From: Gilichinskyi gelida
GTDB lineage: Bacteria > Acidobacteriota > Thermoanaerobaculia > Gp7-AA8
NCBI GenBank assembly: GCA_038040385.1
Contig: JBBPII010000015.1
Location: 62,001 to 126,000 of the forward strand
Length of the DNA: 64,000 nt
Direction of reading: 5' to 3'
A model generated the notes under the pieces. It was not told the origin of the DNA. It did not search any database and saw only the letters and a list, made by a program, of their open reading frames with translations. Shown piece after piece: positions 33,683 through 43,389 of this stretch. The position numbers and the translations under genes are program-made. Within the stretch, counting starts at the first letter, position 1. Every line of letters starts with the position of its first letter.

Positions 33683-33730
33683 CCCCTCTCCCGCTTGCGG
33701 GAGAGGGTGGCGCGAAGCGCCGGGTGAGGG
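33683..33730. repeat. Family B repeat, right copy of the 48-bp direct repeat
   Basis: Identical in all 48 bases to 33219-33266. It directly abuts the stop codon of the GGDEF/EAL gene on the other strand, whose 3' end begins at 33731. Confidence 0.95.
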
Positions 33731-36700
33731 TTACGGCAGCTCCAGCGCCGGCACGCCCAGCAGGAACCCCTGCACCTCGTCGCAGGCCTGCTGGCGGAGG
33801 AAGGCCAGCTGCGCCTCGGTCTCCACCCCTTCGGCGACCACGCGGAGGTCGAGGCCGCGCGCCATACCGATGACGGCGGAGATGATGGCGCGGTCGGCGC
33901 GGCTCGACTCGATCTCCTGCACGAACTCCTGGTCGATCTTCACCGTGTCGATGGGGAAGCTGCGCAGGTAATTGAGCGATGAGTGGCCGGTGCCGAAGTC
34001 ATCGATGGCGATGCGCACGCCCATCTCCCGAAGCCGCCGCAGCGTGGCCAGCGTCCGCTCGGTGTTCTGCATGGCCGTGCTCTCGGTGATCTCCAGCTCC
34101 AGATCGCACGCCGCGAGGCCGGACTCTTCCAGCGCCGCACAGATGAGCGTCGGCAGGTCGGAATGCTGGAACTGCCGCGGCGAGAGATTCACCGCCATGC
34201 GCAGCCCGGCGTGTCCGGACTCCTGCCACAGCTTGGCCCGCCGGCACGCCTCGCGCAGCACCCACTCGCCGATCGGGACGATGAGCCGCGTCTCCTCGGC
34301 GATGGGGATGAACTCGGTCGGCCCGATCCCCTTCCACCGCAGCAGCGCCTCCACGCCGGTGATCTTGTTCGTGGAAAGCTTGAACTGCGGCTGATAGTGC
34401 AGCACCAGCTCGCCGCGCTCCACGGCGTGGCGCAGGTTGTTCTCCATCGATAGCCGCTCCAGCGCGCGGCTGTTCATGGTCTCGGTGAAGAGCTGACACG
34501 AATTCCGCCCCGCGTCCTTGGCGCGGTACATGGCGTGATCGGCGTTCTTCAGCAGCATCTCGGCAGTGTCGCCGTCGTTCGGAAAAAGGGCGATGCCGAT
34601 GCTGGTGGTGATGAAGAGCTCCGTCTCCTCGATGCGCATCGGCTGGGCGACGGCGTCGAGCAGCTTCTGCGCGACCGACGCCGCATGTTCGGGATTCCTG
34701 AGCTCCGGCAGCAGGATGGTGAACTCGTCGCCGCCCATGCGGGCGATGGAATCCTCCTCCCGCAGCGCCGCCTGCAGCCGCGCGGCGACCGCCTTCAGCA
34801 TCTCGTCGCCGAGCGAATGCCCGAGGGTGTCGTTGACGTACTTGAACCGGTCGAGATCGAGGAACATCACCGCGAGGGTCGACTGCAGCCGCCGCGCGTG
34901 CGCCAGCGCGACGGTGAGGCGGTCCCGGAAGAGGCGGCGGTTCGGGAGGCCGGTCAGCGCGTCGTGGTAGGCCTGATACTCGATCTGTTCCTCGGCGCGC
35001 TTTCGCTCGCTGATGTCGCGGGAGACGCAGATGATCTCGTCCAGGCGGCCGGTGGCCGGATTGCGCACCGAGCGGCTGGTGGTCTCGAACCAGATCAGCG
35101 AGCCCTCCTTGCGCCGGACGCGGTAGCTGAACGTGGTGGGGCCGACGTCGTTGATCAGTTTCGAGAGATGCCGGACCTCGTCGCGGTCCTCGTCATGGAT
35201 GATGTCGTAGGCCGAGGCGCCGACCAGCTCCGCCGGCTCGTATCCGAGCAACCGCCGGGAGGCCTCGGAGACATAGAGGAACATGCCGCGCATCGACGTG
35301 CGGGTGATCAGGTCGGTGGAGTTCTCGGCCATCAGCCGGTAGCGCGCCTCGCTGTCGCGCAGCGCCTGCTCCGACAGCCGGCGCTCGGTGATGTCGTTGT
35401 GCACGCCGATCGAGCCGATGATGTTTCCCTCGGCGTCGGTGACCGGCGCGCCGCCGATCTCCATCCAGACCACCGTGCCGTCCTTGCGGCGGATGCGCAC
35501 CTCGTATCGATCGGAGATGCCGCGCTGGCGCAGTTTCAACTTCTCCTGCAGCAGCGCCACGTCTTCCGGATAGGCCATCAGCGTCTCCGGACGAAGGCCG
35601 ATGACCTCCTCGCGGCTGTAGCCGACCATGTCGCAGAATCGGGTGTTGCAGAACTGCAGGACGCCTTCGTTGTCGACCTGCGCCAGCCCCTCGCGCATCC
35701 GTTCGATCAGCAGGCGGTAGCGGCGCTCGCTCTCGCGCAGGGCGTTTTCCGTCGCCTTCCGATCGCTGATGTCGATGACCGTCCCCTCGAAGTTCTCGTC
35801 GTCGAGCAGATGAACGCTTTCCACGACATGAACGAGCGTCCCGTCCTTGCGTCGAAGAGTGATTTCCTCGGCGAAGAGACTCCGTTGGGCGCGGAGGCGG
35901 GCGATGAAGACGTCGCGATCCCCCGACTCGGCGTACAGCTCCACCGCGCGATGCTGCATCAGCTCCTCGCGGGAGTCGTATCCGAGGATGCGCGCCAACG
36001 CGTCATTGCACTCCAGGATGCGGCCGTCGACGGTGTTGCGATAGACGCCGGCGAGATTGCGCTCGAATAGCAGGCGATGCCGCAGCTCGCTGCTGCGGAG
36101 CGCGGCCTCGATGCGGTGGCGGCCGATGGCGCTGACGAAGATCTCGCCGGTGATGCGCAGCAACGCGCCGCACTCCTCTCCCCAGTCCTTGTCGTCGGGC
36201 GAACCGACGCCGAGGACGCCGACCGGAACGCGGTTGTAGAGCAGCGGCACGGCGAGCACCGAGAGATTGCCGGCGCGCTCGTACATCGCGCGCTCCGCGG
36301 CCGGAGCATCGGTGCTGCGCACCTGCAGAAACGGGTCGCTGGTGAGGCGCTCGATCGACCAGGGGAACGCGGCGATCGGAAAGGAGCGCACTTCACCCCT
36401 CGGCGTCGCCGGGTCGGCGTTCCACTCGTGCGTCAGCAGCGCGGTGTCGCCGTCCTCGAAGTTGTAGAGGTACGCGCGCTGCGCGCCGATGAAGGTCGCC
36501 ACCCGGCCGAGGGCGTTCTCGATCTCGTCGTCCAGCTCCTCGGGCGCCACGTTGATGAAATGGGTGGAGATGCCGGAGACCAGCGTCTCGAACGCCAGGC
36601 GATGGGCGAGCGACTCCTGCGAATCGCGGCGCTCGCGCGCGTCGAGGGCCATGGCCACCAGATCGGCGATGGCGCCGGCGAAGCTCTCGTCTTCGACCGA

Positions 36701-37237
36701 CCAACTCCGCGGCGCGCCGATGTGCTCGTGGCACACCACGCCGACGACCTGCCCTCGATGGCGGATCGGCGCGTCGATGATGGAGGTGATGCCGGCCGAG
36801 AGGTGGTAGTCGGCGAAGCCGGCTGTCCGCGGGTCGATGTTCGCGTCGTGGGCGACGATGGCGCGCTCCAGCTCCAGCGACTGGAAGTACATCGGATAGG
36901 TCGATGCGTCGAGCTGCGTACCGGCGGTGTGCATGCCCGTACGGCGGTCGAAGAGATCGGCGCAGCGGATGGCGTTCCGCCCGGTGGCGTAGAACCAGAC
37001 GCCGACCCGCGCCACTTCGAGCGTCCGCGCCGCCGCCTCGGTGATCTCGCGCAACGCGTCGTCGAGGGTCCCGGCGTGGACCGAGGGACGCTTCGCCATT
37101 TCGACGAGCAGTTGCGTTTGCCGGCGCGCACGGGCGTCCGCCTCGCGAAGGACGGCGTCAAACCCTGCGTCGGAACGCGGGCGGAAGGTATCGGTCTCTG
37201 ACACTGGACTGATGTCAATATAACAGGCCCGCGTCAT
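33731..37237 (-). CDS. GAF-GAF-PAS-PAS-PAS-GGDEF-EAL cyclic-di-GMP signalling protein
   Basis: A 1168-residue soluble protein. Order: a GAF domain (about 45-205), a second GAF (about 215-385), three PAS units each ending in a PAC motif such as GTVIDISDRK, GSIGVHNDITERR and IICVSRDISERKR (about 390-770), GGDEF (about 790-950, intact RMGGDEFTILL) and EAL (about 965-1168, with ALLRWKG, NLSPRQF, LEITES, IDDFGTGHSSL and VVAEGVETEAQL). Both catalytic sites look intact, so it may make and break c-di-GMP under control of small ligands or redox sensed by the GAF/PAS parts. The ATG lies in the arm of a family A repeat. Confidence 0.9.
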   Translation of the reverse strand: MTRACYIDISPVSETDTFRPRSDAGFDAVLREADARARRQTQLLVEMAKRPSVHAGTLDDALREITEAAARTLEVARVGVWFYATGRNAIRCADLFDRRTGMHTAGTQLDASTYPMYFQSLELERAIVAHDANIDPRTAGFADYHLSAGITSIIDAPIRHRGQVVGVVCHEHIGAPRSWSVEDESFAGAIADLVAMALDARERRDSQESLAHRLAFETLVSGISTHFINVAPEELDDEIENALGRVATFIGAQRAYLYNFEDGDTALLTHEWNADPATPRGEVRSFPIAAFPWSIERLTSDPFLQVRSTDAPAAERAMYERAGNLSVLAVPLLYNRVPVGVLGVGSPDDKDWGEECGALLRITGEIFVSAIGRHRIEAALRSSELRHRLLFERNLAGVYRNTVDGRILECNDALARILGYDSREELMQHRAVELYAESGDRDVFIARLRAQRSLFAEEITLRRKDGTLVHVVESVHLLDDENFEGTVIDISDRKATENALRESERRYRLLIERMREGLAQVDNEGVLQFCNTRFCDMVGYSREEVIGLRPETLMAYPEDVALLQEKLKLRQRGISDRYEVRIRRKDGTVVWMEIGGAPVTDAEGNIIGSIGVHNDITERRLSEQALRDSEARYRLMAENSTDLITRTSMRGMFLYVSEASRRLLGYEPAELVGASAYDIIHDEDRDEVRHLSKLINDVGPTTFSYRVRRKEGSLIWFETTSRSVRNPATGRLDEIICVSRDISERKRAEEQIEYQAYHDALTGLPNRRLFRDRLTVALAHARRLQSTLAVMFLDLDRFKYVNDTLGHSLGDEMLKAVAARLQAALREEDSIARMGGDEFTILLPELRNPEHAASVAQKLLDAVAQPMRIEETELFITTSIGIALFPNDGDTAEMLLKNADHAMYRAKDAGRNSCQLFTETMNSRALERLSMENNLRHAVERGELVLHYQPQFKLSTNKITGVEALLRWKGIGPTEFIPIAEETRLIVPIGEWVLREACRRAKLWQESGHAGLRMAVNLSPRQFQHSDLPTLICAALEESGLAACDLELEITESTAMQNTERTLATLRRLREMGVRIAIDDFGTGHSSLNYLRSFPIDTVKIDQEFVQEIESSRADRAIISAVIGMARGLDLRVVAEGVETEAQLAFLRQQACDEVQGFLLGVPALELP

Positions 37238-37308
37238 CCTGAGCCGCGCAGACGGCGAAGGATCTCAGGATGCGCATTCGGAGATCCTTCGCTGCGCTCA
37301 GGATGACG
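37232..37308. repeat. Family A palindrome at the start of the GGDEF/EAL gene
   Basis: A 77-base inverted repeat, CGTCATCCTGAGCCGCGCAG...GCTGCGCTCAGGATGACG. Its left arm contains the start codon of the minus-strand GGDEF/EAL gene, so the first residues and leader are repeat-derived. The right end is six bases from the stop of the next gene on the same strand. Confidence 0.88.
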
Positions 37309-37313
37309 AAACG

Positions 37314-38000
37314 TCAGCACTTCTGGGGCGGATCGATGCCGACGCTGACCCCGCGCGCGTAATGGCGCAGCGGAATGGAGCTGGCGCGGCGGATGCCGGC
37401 GGCCCAGATCAGCGTCTCCTCCAGTTCCAACACCTCGGCGCGCTGAATGGGATACGGCTCGTGATGGACGCTGGCGCGATAGAGCTGATGGTCATCATCC
37501 GCAGCATAGAGAAGGTAGCGCTCAACCAGGAAGTGCTCGATGGTGCCGGGGGCGGCGGGGCGGGCGGGACCCTCCACCGGGCGGTAGACGATGCGCGATT
37601 CGGCGGGCTGCACGCCGGCGGGATCGTCGCGTTGTGAAGTGAATTCGATGGAGGCTTTCGCGGAACAGTCGATCCTGGAGTGAAAGTACGGGAGTTTGTA
37701 AAACGCCCGCGCGGCCTCGACGGCGAGAGCGCTGTTGGCATCGAGGCTGAAGAACCAGACGCCGGGATCGCGGCCGTCGCGATGCACGTACGTCCGAACG
37801 TTGACCTCGTGGAAGCTCGACAGCCACGGAATCGGCGGCGTCAAGACCGGCCGCACGCCGCTGAGGGTGAAGGGAATCAGACCGACGTAGGCCTTCCCGT
37901 CAAAGGCGTCGACGGTGAGCTGCGGCGGAACGAGCGCCTGCAGCTCCATCGGAGGGATCTCCCAATGCAGGAACAGAAGATGGTGCCAGTCCTGGCGCAT
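37314..38000 (-). CDS. DUF2071-family protein
   Basis: A 228-residue soluble protein of the YqjF/DUF2071 family: MRQDWHHLLFLHWEIPPMEL, then FDGKAYVGLIPFTLSGVRP and FHEVNVRTYVHRDGRDPGVW. Members bind or turn over unknown small molecules; the fold resembles acetoacetate decarboxylase. The ATG at 38000 fits the family N-terminus better than the one at 38012. The divergent lipoprotein gene starts at 38011, so there is no space for separate promoters between them. Function unknown. Confidence 0.78.
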   Translation of the reverse strand: MRQDWHHLLFLHWEIPPMELQALVPPQLTVDAFDGKAYVGLIPFTLSGVRPVLTPPIPWLSSFHEVNVRTYVHRDGRDPGVWFFSLDANSALAVEAARAFYKLPYFHSRIDCSAKASIEFTSQRDDPAGVQPAESRIVYRPVEGPARPAAPGTIEHFLVERYLLYAADDDHQLYRASVHHEPYPIQRAEVLELEETLIWAAGIRRASSIPLRHYARGVSVGIDPPQKC

Positions 38001-38010
38001 AATCGACGTC

Positions 38011-38487
38011 ATGCCCTGGAACAAAGCAAGATTTCGTCCCGCTCTCGCGGTCGCACTTCTCCTCGTCGCCTGCTCGTCGTCCGCGCCGCAGGCAGAGGGG
38101 CCGAAGGCGAACATCGCGGCGCCGCAGATCGACATCGAGCAGATGTACGGACCGCGCGACGCCGGCTTCCCGTACGGCAACTTCGAGGTGAAGTACCGGC
38201 TGGAGATCCAGAACCGCGCCGACGTCCCGCTGACGCTGAAGCGAATCACGATCTCGACCTCGAATCCCGAAGGGGGGGCATACTTGCTCGTCGCGCCGCG
38301 CGACTACTACTTCAACAAGAGCATCCCCGCGCAGTCGGTCGAGACGGTGGAGTTCTGGGCCCGCGCGTACGGCTACGGCCGCAGCATGCGCGACACCGAG
38401 CCGGTGACGGTCAAGGGCGTCGTGAATTTTCAGTCGCCGAGCGGGTACCTGAATCAGGTCTTCGTTCAGGAGATCGGGCAGATGTGA
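38011..38487 (+). CDS. Putative lipoprotein
   Basis: A 158-residue protein with a lipoprotein signal: basic start MPWNKARFRP, hydrophobic core ALAVALLLVAC with the lipobox cysteine, then SSSAPQAEGPK. The mature part has a single beta-rich domain (GNFEVKYRLEIQNRADVPLT, TISTSNPEGGAYLL) resembling late-embryogenesis-type or immunoglobulin-like folds, but I cannot name the family. It would be anchored in the outer or inner membrane. Convergent with the glycosyltransferase gene, three bases between their ends. Confidence 0.65.
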   Translation: MPWNKARFRPALAVALLLVACSSSAPQAEGPKANIAAPQIDIEQMYGPRDAGFPYGNFEVKYRLEIQNRADVPLTLKRITISTSNPEGGAYLLVAPRDYYFNKSIPAQSVETVEFWARAYGYGRSMRDTEPVTVKGVVNFQSPSGYLNQVFVQEIGQM

Positions 38488-38490
38488 TTT

Positions 38491-39222
38491 TCACTCGAAC
38501 AGATCGAATTCGGCCGCTGGTAGCGGCTCGGGCTCCGCGACCTCGGAGCGCCAGGCCTCGAAGAGGTACAGATCGAAGTGCAGCAGGAAGACCTCGCGGC
38601 ACATGTCCCAGCGGCCGGAGAGGCCCCGCATCAGCCCGCGCTTGTTCTCCTTGATGAGGTGACCGAGGTCGTAGACGACGGTCTGGCGCTGGCGGAAGCC
38701 GGCGCGCGAACAGAAGAAGTTGAGCGCCGCCTCGATCTTGAATCGCTCCTGGTAGCGCAGCGGGACGGTGTCCCACACCGCGCGCTTCATCACTCGGATT
38801 CCCGAGAGCACCGGACCGACTTTCATCTCCAGATGGAAGAAGTTGCGGACCGGGCCGCGGTTGCGCACGCCGATGTTCATGTCGCAGTGGCCGCGCCGCA
38901 CCGGAAGGACCAGCGCCTCGATGTGCTTCTCGGTGAGGTTGAACATGTCGCCGTCGACGAAGAAGAGGACGTCGCCGCGGGCGTGCTCCACGCCGGCGCG
39001 CATGGCATGGCCCTTCCCGCGGTTCTCGCGGAGAGCGATGGTGGTGACCCCCTCGAAGCCGCGGGCGATGTCCACCGTGCCGTCGGTGGAGCCGTCGCTG
39101 ACTACGATGATCTCGTCGACCAGGCGGCTGCCGGTGAGCGCGCCGAGGACCTCGCCGAGGGTCTTTTCTTCGTTGTAGGCGGCGATGATGGCCGAAGTCC
39201 GCAAGCCGTTCTCCTCGAGCAT
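38491..39222 (-). CDS. Glycosyltransferase family 2
   Basis: A 243-residue GT-A enzyme. SAIIAAYNEEKTLGEVLGAL (10-29) and the acidic DGSTDGTVDIA are the nucleotide-sugar site; FFVDGDMFNLTEKH holds the DxD metal ligand. The C-terminal part is shorter than in processive synthases and has no membrane helices. It transfers a sugar from a nucleotide donor to an unknown acceptor in the cytoplasm. No polysaccharide genes sit next to it. Confidence 0.85.
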   Translation of the reverse strand: MLEENGLRTSAIIAAYNEEKTLGEVLGALTGSRLVDEIIVVSDGSTDGTVDIARGFEGVTTIALRENRGKGHAMRAGVEHARGDVLFFVDGDMFNLTEKHIEALVLPVRRGHCDMNIGVRNRGPVRNFFHLEMKVGPVLSGIRVMKRAVWDTVPLRYQERFKIEAALNFFCSRAGFRQRQTVVYDLGHLIKENKRGLMRGLSGRWDMCREVFLLHFDLYLFEAWRSEVAEPEPLPAAEFDLFE

Positions 39223-39274
39223 GATTCGTTGCCGCAGCGGGAGGGTTGCAACGGGTGGACCATAACACGAACAA

Positions 39275-39381
39275 AAGTGCTGAGTGCTGAGTCCTGAGTG
39301 CTGAGAAGGACGGGATGTCCTGAAAACGCATCAATTGATTCTTTGCCTACTCAGCGCTCAGCACCCAGCACTCAGCACTCC
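39275..39381. repeat. Family D hairpin of tandem 7-mers
   Basis: Left arm: four 7-mers near gagtgct (39275-39302). Right arm: the inverse (agcactcagcactc, to 39381), with about 45 bases between. It lies in the divergent region between the glycosyltransferase and the LEA14-like gene and could form a long hairpin in both transcripts. Confidence 0.85.
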
Positions 39382-39400
39382 TTTTGCACAACCTTCGGTC

Positions 39401-39904
39401 ATGAAACGAACTCTCGTCTACGCCTCGCTACTTACCGGCCTCTGCCTGTCGCTGGCCGCGTTGACGCTCACCGTCACCGGCTGCAGCACGGTCCAGAAAG
39501 CGCTCAATATCGTCAACCCGTCGTATTCGATCCGCGACGTCCGGCCGCGGGTGGCCATCGCCTTGCCGCTCTCGGCCTCGTCGATCGATCTGGAGTTCGA
39601 CGTCGGCGTCGACAACCCGAACGACGTCGCGCTGCGCCTCGACCGCCTAGACTTCGATGTACTGATCAACGACAACCCGGTGGTCAGCCGCGTGATCAGC
39701 GATCAGGGGATCCAGATCCCGGCACGCGGAGTGGGCAACGTGCACCTGCGGACCCGCGTCGGCTATGACAACATCCGCAACATCTGGCGCGAGGTCAGCG
39801 ACCTGATCAACGGCAACAGGGCGCGATACCAGATCCGCGGGAACGCCTACTACAACACTCCGATCGGGCAGATGCGGTTCCCGGTGACGGTGTACTCGCG
39901 GTAG
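39401..39904 (+). CDS. LEA14-like (LEA type 2) lipoprotein
   Basis: A 167-residue protein from ATG 39401. A signal with lipobox (LTLTVTGCSTVQK) precedes an LEA type 2 domain: LEFDVGVDNPNDVALRLDRL, then FDVLINDNPVV and IQIPARGVGNVHLR. LEA type 2 domains are immunoglobulin-like folds tied to stress tolerance and lipid handling; the bacterial role is poorly known. The next gene starts 12 bases after its stop, implying a common transcript. Confidence 0.82.
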   Translation: MKRTLVYASLLTGLCLSLAALTLTVTGCSTVQKALNIVNPSYSIRDVRPRVAIALPLSASSIDLEFDVGVDNPNDVALRLDRLDFDVLINDNPVVSRVISDQGIQIPARGVGNVHLRTRVGYDNIRNIWREVSDLINGNRARYQIRGNAYYNTPIGQMRFPVTVYSR

Positions 39905-39916
39905 CCTAGCGGCGCC

Positions 39917-41134
39917 ATTTCGACCAAGCGCACAACCTGGTTCGTCGGAGGCGTCGCCGCGGCGCTCTACTTCTCGGAGGGGCTGCCGTTCGGCATCGTC
40001 ACCGAGCTGATGCCGACCTACCTCCGCATGCATCACGTGGGGCTGACGGCCATCGGCTCGCTCAGCGCGGTCGGCATCGCCTGGACGCTGAAAGTCCTCT
40101 GGTCGCCGCTGGTCGACTCGTTCGGCACCTACCGACGCTGGATCGCCGGCGCGGTCTTCGCCATGACGGTGATCCTCGCCGCCTTCGCGATCATGCCCGA
40201 GACGGTCGCCGGCCAGTTCTGGATCCTCATCACCATCTTCGTCATCGCCTCGGCCACGCAGGACATCGCCATCGACGCCTTCACCATCCGCACCACGCCG
40301 GCGGAAATGATCGGGCCGGTGAACTCCATCCGCGTGATGGCCTACCGCGTCGCGCTCATCGTCGGCGGCGGCGGGATGGTGGCGCTCGCCGGGTGGGCGG
40401 GATGGCACGCGGCGTTCGGCGCAGGCGCGGCGCTCTTCGCCGTCGTGTTCCTGCTGGCGTTGTGGCTCCCCGACGACCGCGGCGACCGGGCGCACAAACA
40501 GAATCTGCTGCGCGACCTCGCGCAGTGGGCGCGCCGGCCGAAGGCGGGCGTCCTGCTGGCCATCGTTTTTCTCTATCGACTGGGAGAGCTGGCCATCGTT
40601 ACGATGATCAAGCCGTTCTGGGTCGACCGCGGCTTCTCCGCCGCGGAGATCGGGACGATCACCACCGTCGTCGGCGTCATCATCAGCGTGGCCGGCGCGG
40701 TCGTGGGCGGCGCGATCGTGGCGCGCATCGGTCTATGGCGCGCGCTGCTCTGGCTCGGCATCGCCCAAACCATGTCCAACCTCGGATACGCGATCGTGGC
40801 CACCATCGACGCCGGCCGCTGGGCGATCTACGCCGCCGCGGCGCTGGAGAACTTCGGCTTCGGACTGGGCACCGCCGCCTTCCTGTCATTCCTGATGTCG
40901 ATCTGCGACCGCGAGCGCGCCGCCACCGAATACGCCGCGCTGACCGCCACCTTCGCGCTGACGCGCGCCCTGATCGGCCCCGTCAGCGGATGGATCGCCC
41001 AGAACCTCGGCTACGCGACCTTCTTCTGGTCGACGGTGTTCTTCGGCATTCCGGCGCTGCTGCTGTTGCCGCTGGTGCGCGGCGTTGTCACCCCGAGCGA
41101 GAGTGAGGGGCCTGGGGGACGGGTGGCGCCATGA
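39917..41134 (+). CDS. MFS transporter, AmpG-like, apparent ATT start
   Basis: A 405-residue carrier with about twelve helices. The first conserved segment (TWFVGGVAAALYFSEGLPFG, about 8-27) lies upstream of any ATG. The frame is closed by the stop of the preceding gene at 39902, and the only plausible initiator in the gap is ATT at 39917; the next ATG (40010) would delete the first helix. AmpG-like features include the short loops WSPLVDSF and VIASATQDIAIDAF. Possible cargo is muropeptide or another large solute. The C-terminal residues TPSESEGPGGRVAP come from a family A arm. Confidence 0.78.
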   Translation: MSTKRTTWFVGGVAAALYFSEGLPFGIVTELMPTYLRMHHVGLTAIGSLSAVGIAWTLKVLWSPLVDSFGTYRRWIAGAVFAMTVILAAFAIMPETVAGQFWILITIFVIASATQDIAIDAFTIRTTPAEMIGPVNSIRVMAYRVALIVGGGGMVALAGWAGWHAAFGAGAALFAVVFLLALWLPDDRGDRAHKQNLLRDLAQWARRPKAGVLLAIVFLYRLGELAIVTMIKPFWVDRGFSAAEIGTITTVVGVIISVAGAVVGGAIVARIGLWRALLWLGIAQTMSNLGYAIVATIDAGRWAIYAAAALENFGFGLGTAAFLSFLMSICDRERAATEYAALTATFALTRALIGPVSGWIAQNLGYATFFWSTVFFGIPALLLLPLVRGVVTPSESEGPGGRVAP

Positions 41135-41214
41135 ACATGCCGACGCGCGCCGCCCGACCGCCCAGGTCCCTCGCGCAGCCTGCCCTGAGTGAAGCCGAAG
41201 GGCTCGGGATGACA
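41086..41214. repeat. Family A element forming the end of the MFS gene
   Basis: Left arm TGTCACCCCGAGCGAGAGTG lies inside the MFS coding region and supplies its last residues. Right arm GAAGGGCTCGGGATGACA ends six bases before the rsmE start. The middle (about 85 bases) is unique. Confidence 0.75.
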
Positions 41215-41219
41215 AGGGT

Positions 41220-41900
41220 ATGAACCTGCGCTTTTTCGCCGACGTCGACCTCGCGTCCGGCGCAACGGTCGAACTGACGTCCGACGAGCGCCACCACGCG
41301 CGCGTAGTCCGCGTGCGCGACGGCGAGGAGGTGGAGGTCTTCAACGGCCGCGGCGCAGGATTCTTCGGCATCTACCAAAACGACGCCATCCGTCTCACCA
41401 CCCCCGCACCCGATCGCGAGTCGCCGGTCGCCGTGCATCTGGCCATGGCCATCATCCAGCTCGAGAAGTTCGAGCTGGTCCTCCAGAAGGCCACGGAGCT
41501 CGGCGTCCGCTCGATCATCCCCATGGTGACCGAGCGCGTCGAGGTGCGCCCGGAGCGCTACCGCGGCAAACAGGAACGGTGGCGCAAGATCATCTTCGAG
41601 GCGGTCAAGCAGTCGGGACGCAAGCGGATCCCCGAGCTCGAAGAACCCGTGGAATTCAAAGACGTGATCGCCCGCGAAGGCCTGAAAATCGTATTCGACG
41701 CCGACGCTCCAGCAACCCAGTCACCCAGCAACCCAGCCACCCTTCTCATCGGTCCCGAAGGCGGCTTCAGCGACGACGAGCTGCAAGCGGCGCGCGATCG
41801 CGGCTGCGCATTCGACCGGCTCGGGCCCCGCCGGCTGCGCGCGGAAACGGCGGCCATCGTGGCCGCCGCAATCATCACTGCGCGATGTGGCGGGTTTTGA
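41220..41900 (+). CDS. rsmE: 16S rRNA (uracil-1498-N3)-methyltransferase
   Basis: A 226-residue SPOUT methyltransferase. The N-terminal PUA-like part has TSDERHHARVVRVRDGEEVE. The catalytic part has LEKFELVLQKATELGVRSII, KQSGRKRIPEL and the knot LLIGPEGGFSDDEL. It methylates N3 of U1498 in the 30S decoding centre. An 8-mer array inserted before the knot encodes ATQSPSNPAT. It lies between a family A element and gltA, whose start follows after 16 bases. Confidence 0.9.
   Translation: MNLRFFADVDLASGATVELTSDERHHARVVRVRDGEEVEVFNGRGAGFFGIYQNDAIRLTTPAPDRESPVAVHLAMAIIQLEKFELVLQKATELGVRSIIPMVTERVEVRPERYRGKQERWRKIIFEAVKQSGRKRIPELEEPVEFKDVIAREGLKIVFDADAPATQSPSNPATLLIGPEGGFSDDELQAARDRGCAFDRLGPRRLRAETAAIVAAAIITARCGGF
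41711..41742. repeat. Tandem 8-mer array inside rsmE
   Basis: Four units agcaaccc/agtcaccc/agcaaccc/agccaccc at 41711-41742 encode ATQSPSNPAT in frame just ahead of the SAM-binding knot. The same agcaaccc unit recurs at 62321-62352. Confidence 0.85.
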
Positions 41901-41916
41901 TAGGCTTGCGCGCCCG

Positions 41917-43206
<1,290 letters not shown>

Positions 43207-43212
43207 CGCTGG

Positions 43213-43320
43213 GGGTTGCGAGGTTGCGGGGTTTCGGGGTTGCGCGGTTGCGCAGCGCCCAAGGCTAATAGCGCGAGCACCGCGAAACCCCGCAACCGCG
43301 AAACCTCGCAACCCCGCAAC
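43213..43320. repeat. Family C hairpin of tandem 8-mers after gltA
   Basis: Left arm of five 8-mers (gggttgcg, aggttgcg, gggtttcg, gggttgcg, cggttgcg; 43213-43252); right arm is their inverse (cgcgaaac, cccgcaac ...; 43281-43320). Starts seven bases after the gltA stop, so it may serve as terminator. Confidence 0.88.
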
Positions 43321-43389
43321 GCAACCCCGCGGGAATGCGTCCCCCCGCCGCTCCGTTCATCCCGTTGCCGGTACCCGGAAAGGTTTCTC

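Noticed and set aside
43213..43320. CRISPR-like array
   Set aside because: Units are only 8 bases, contiguous without spacers and arranged as an inverted pair; no cas genes are present.
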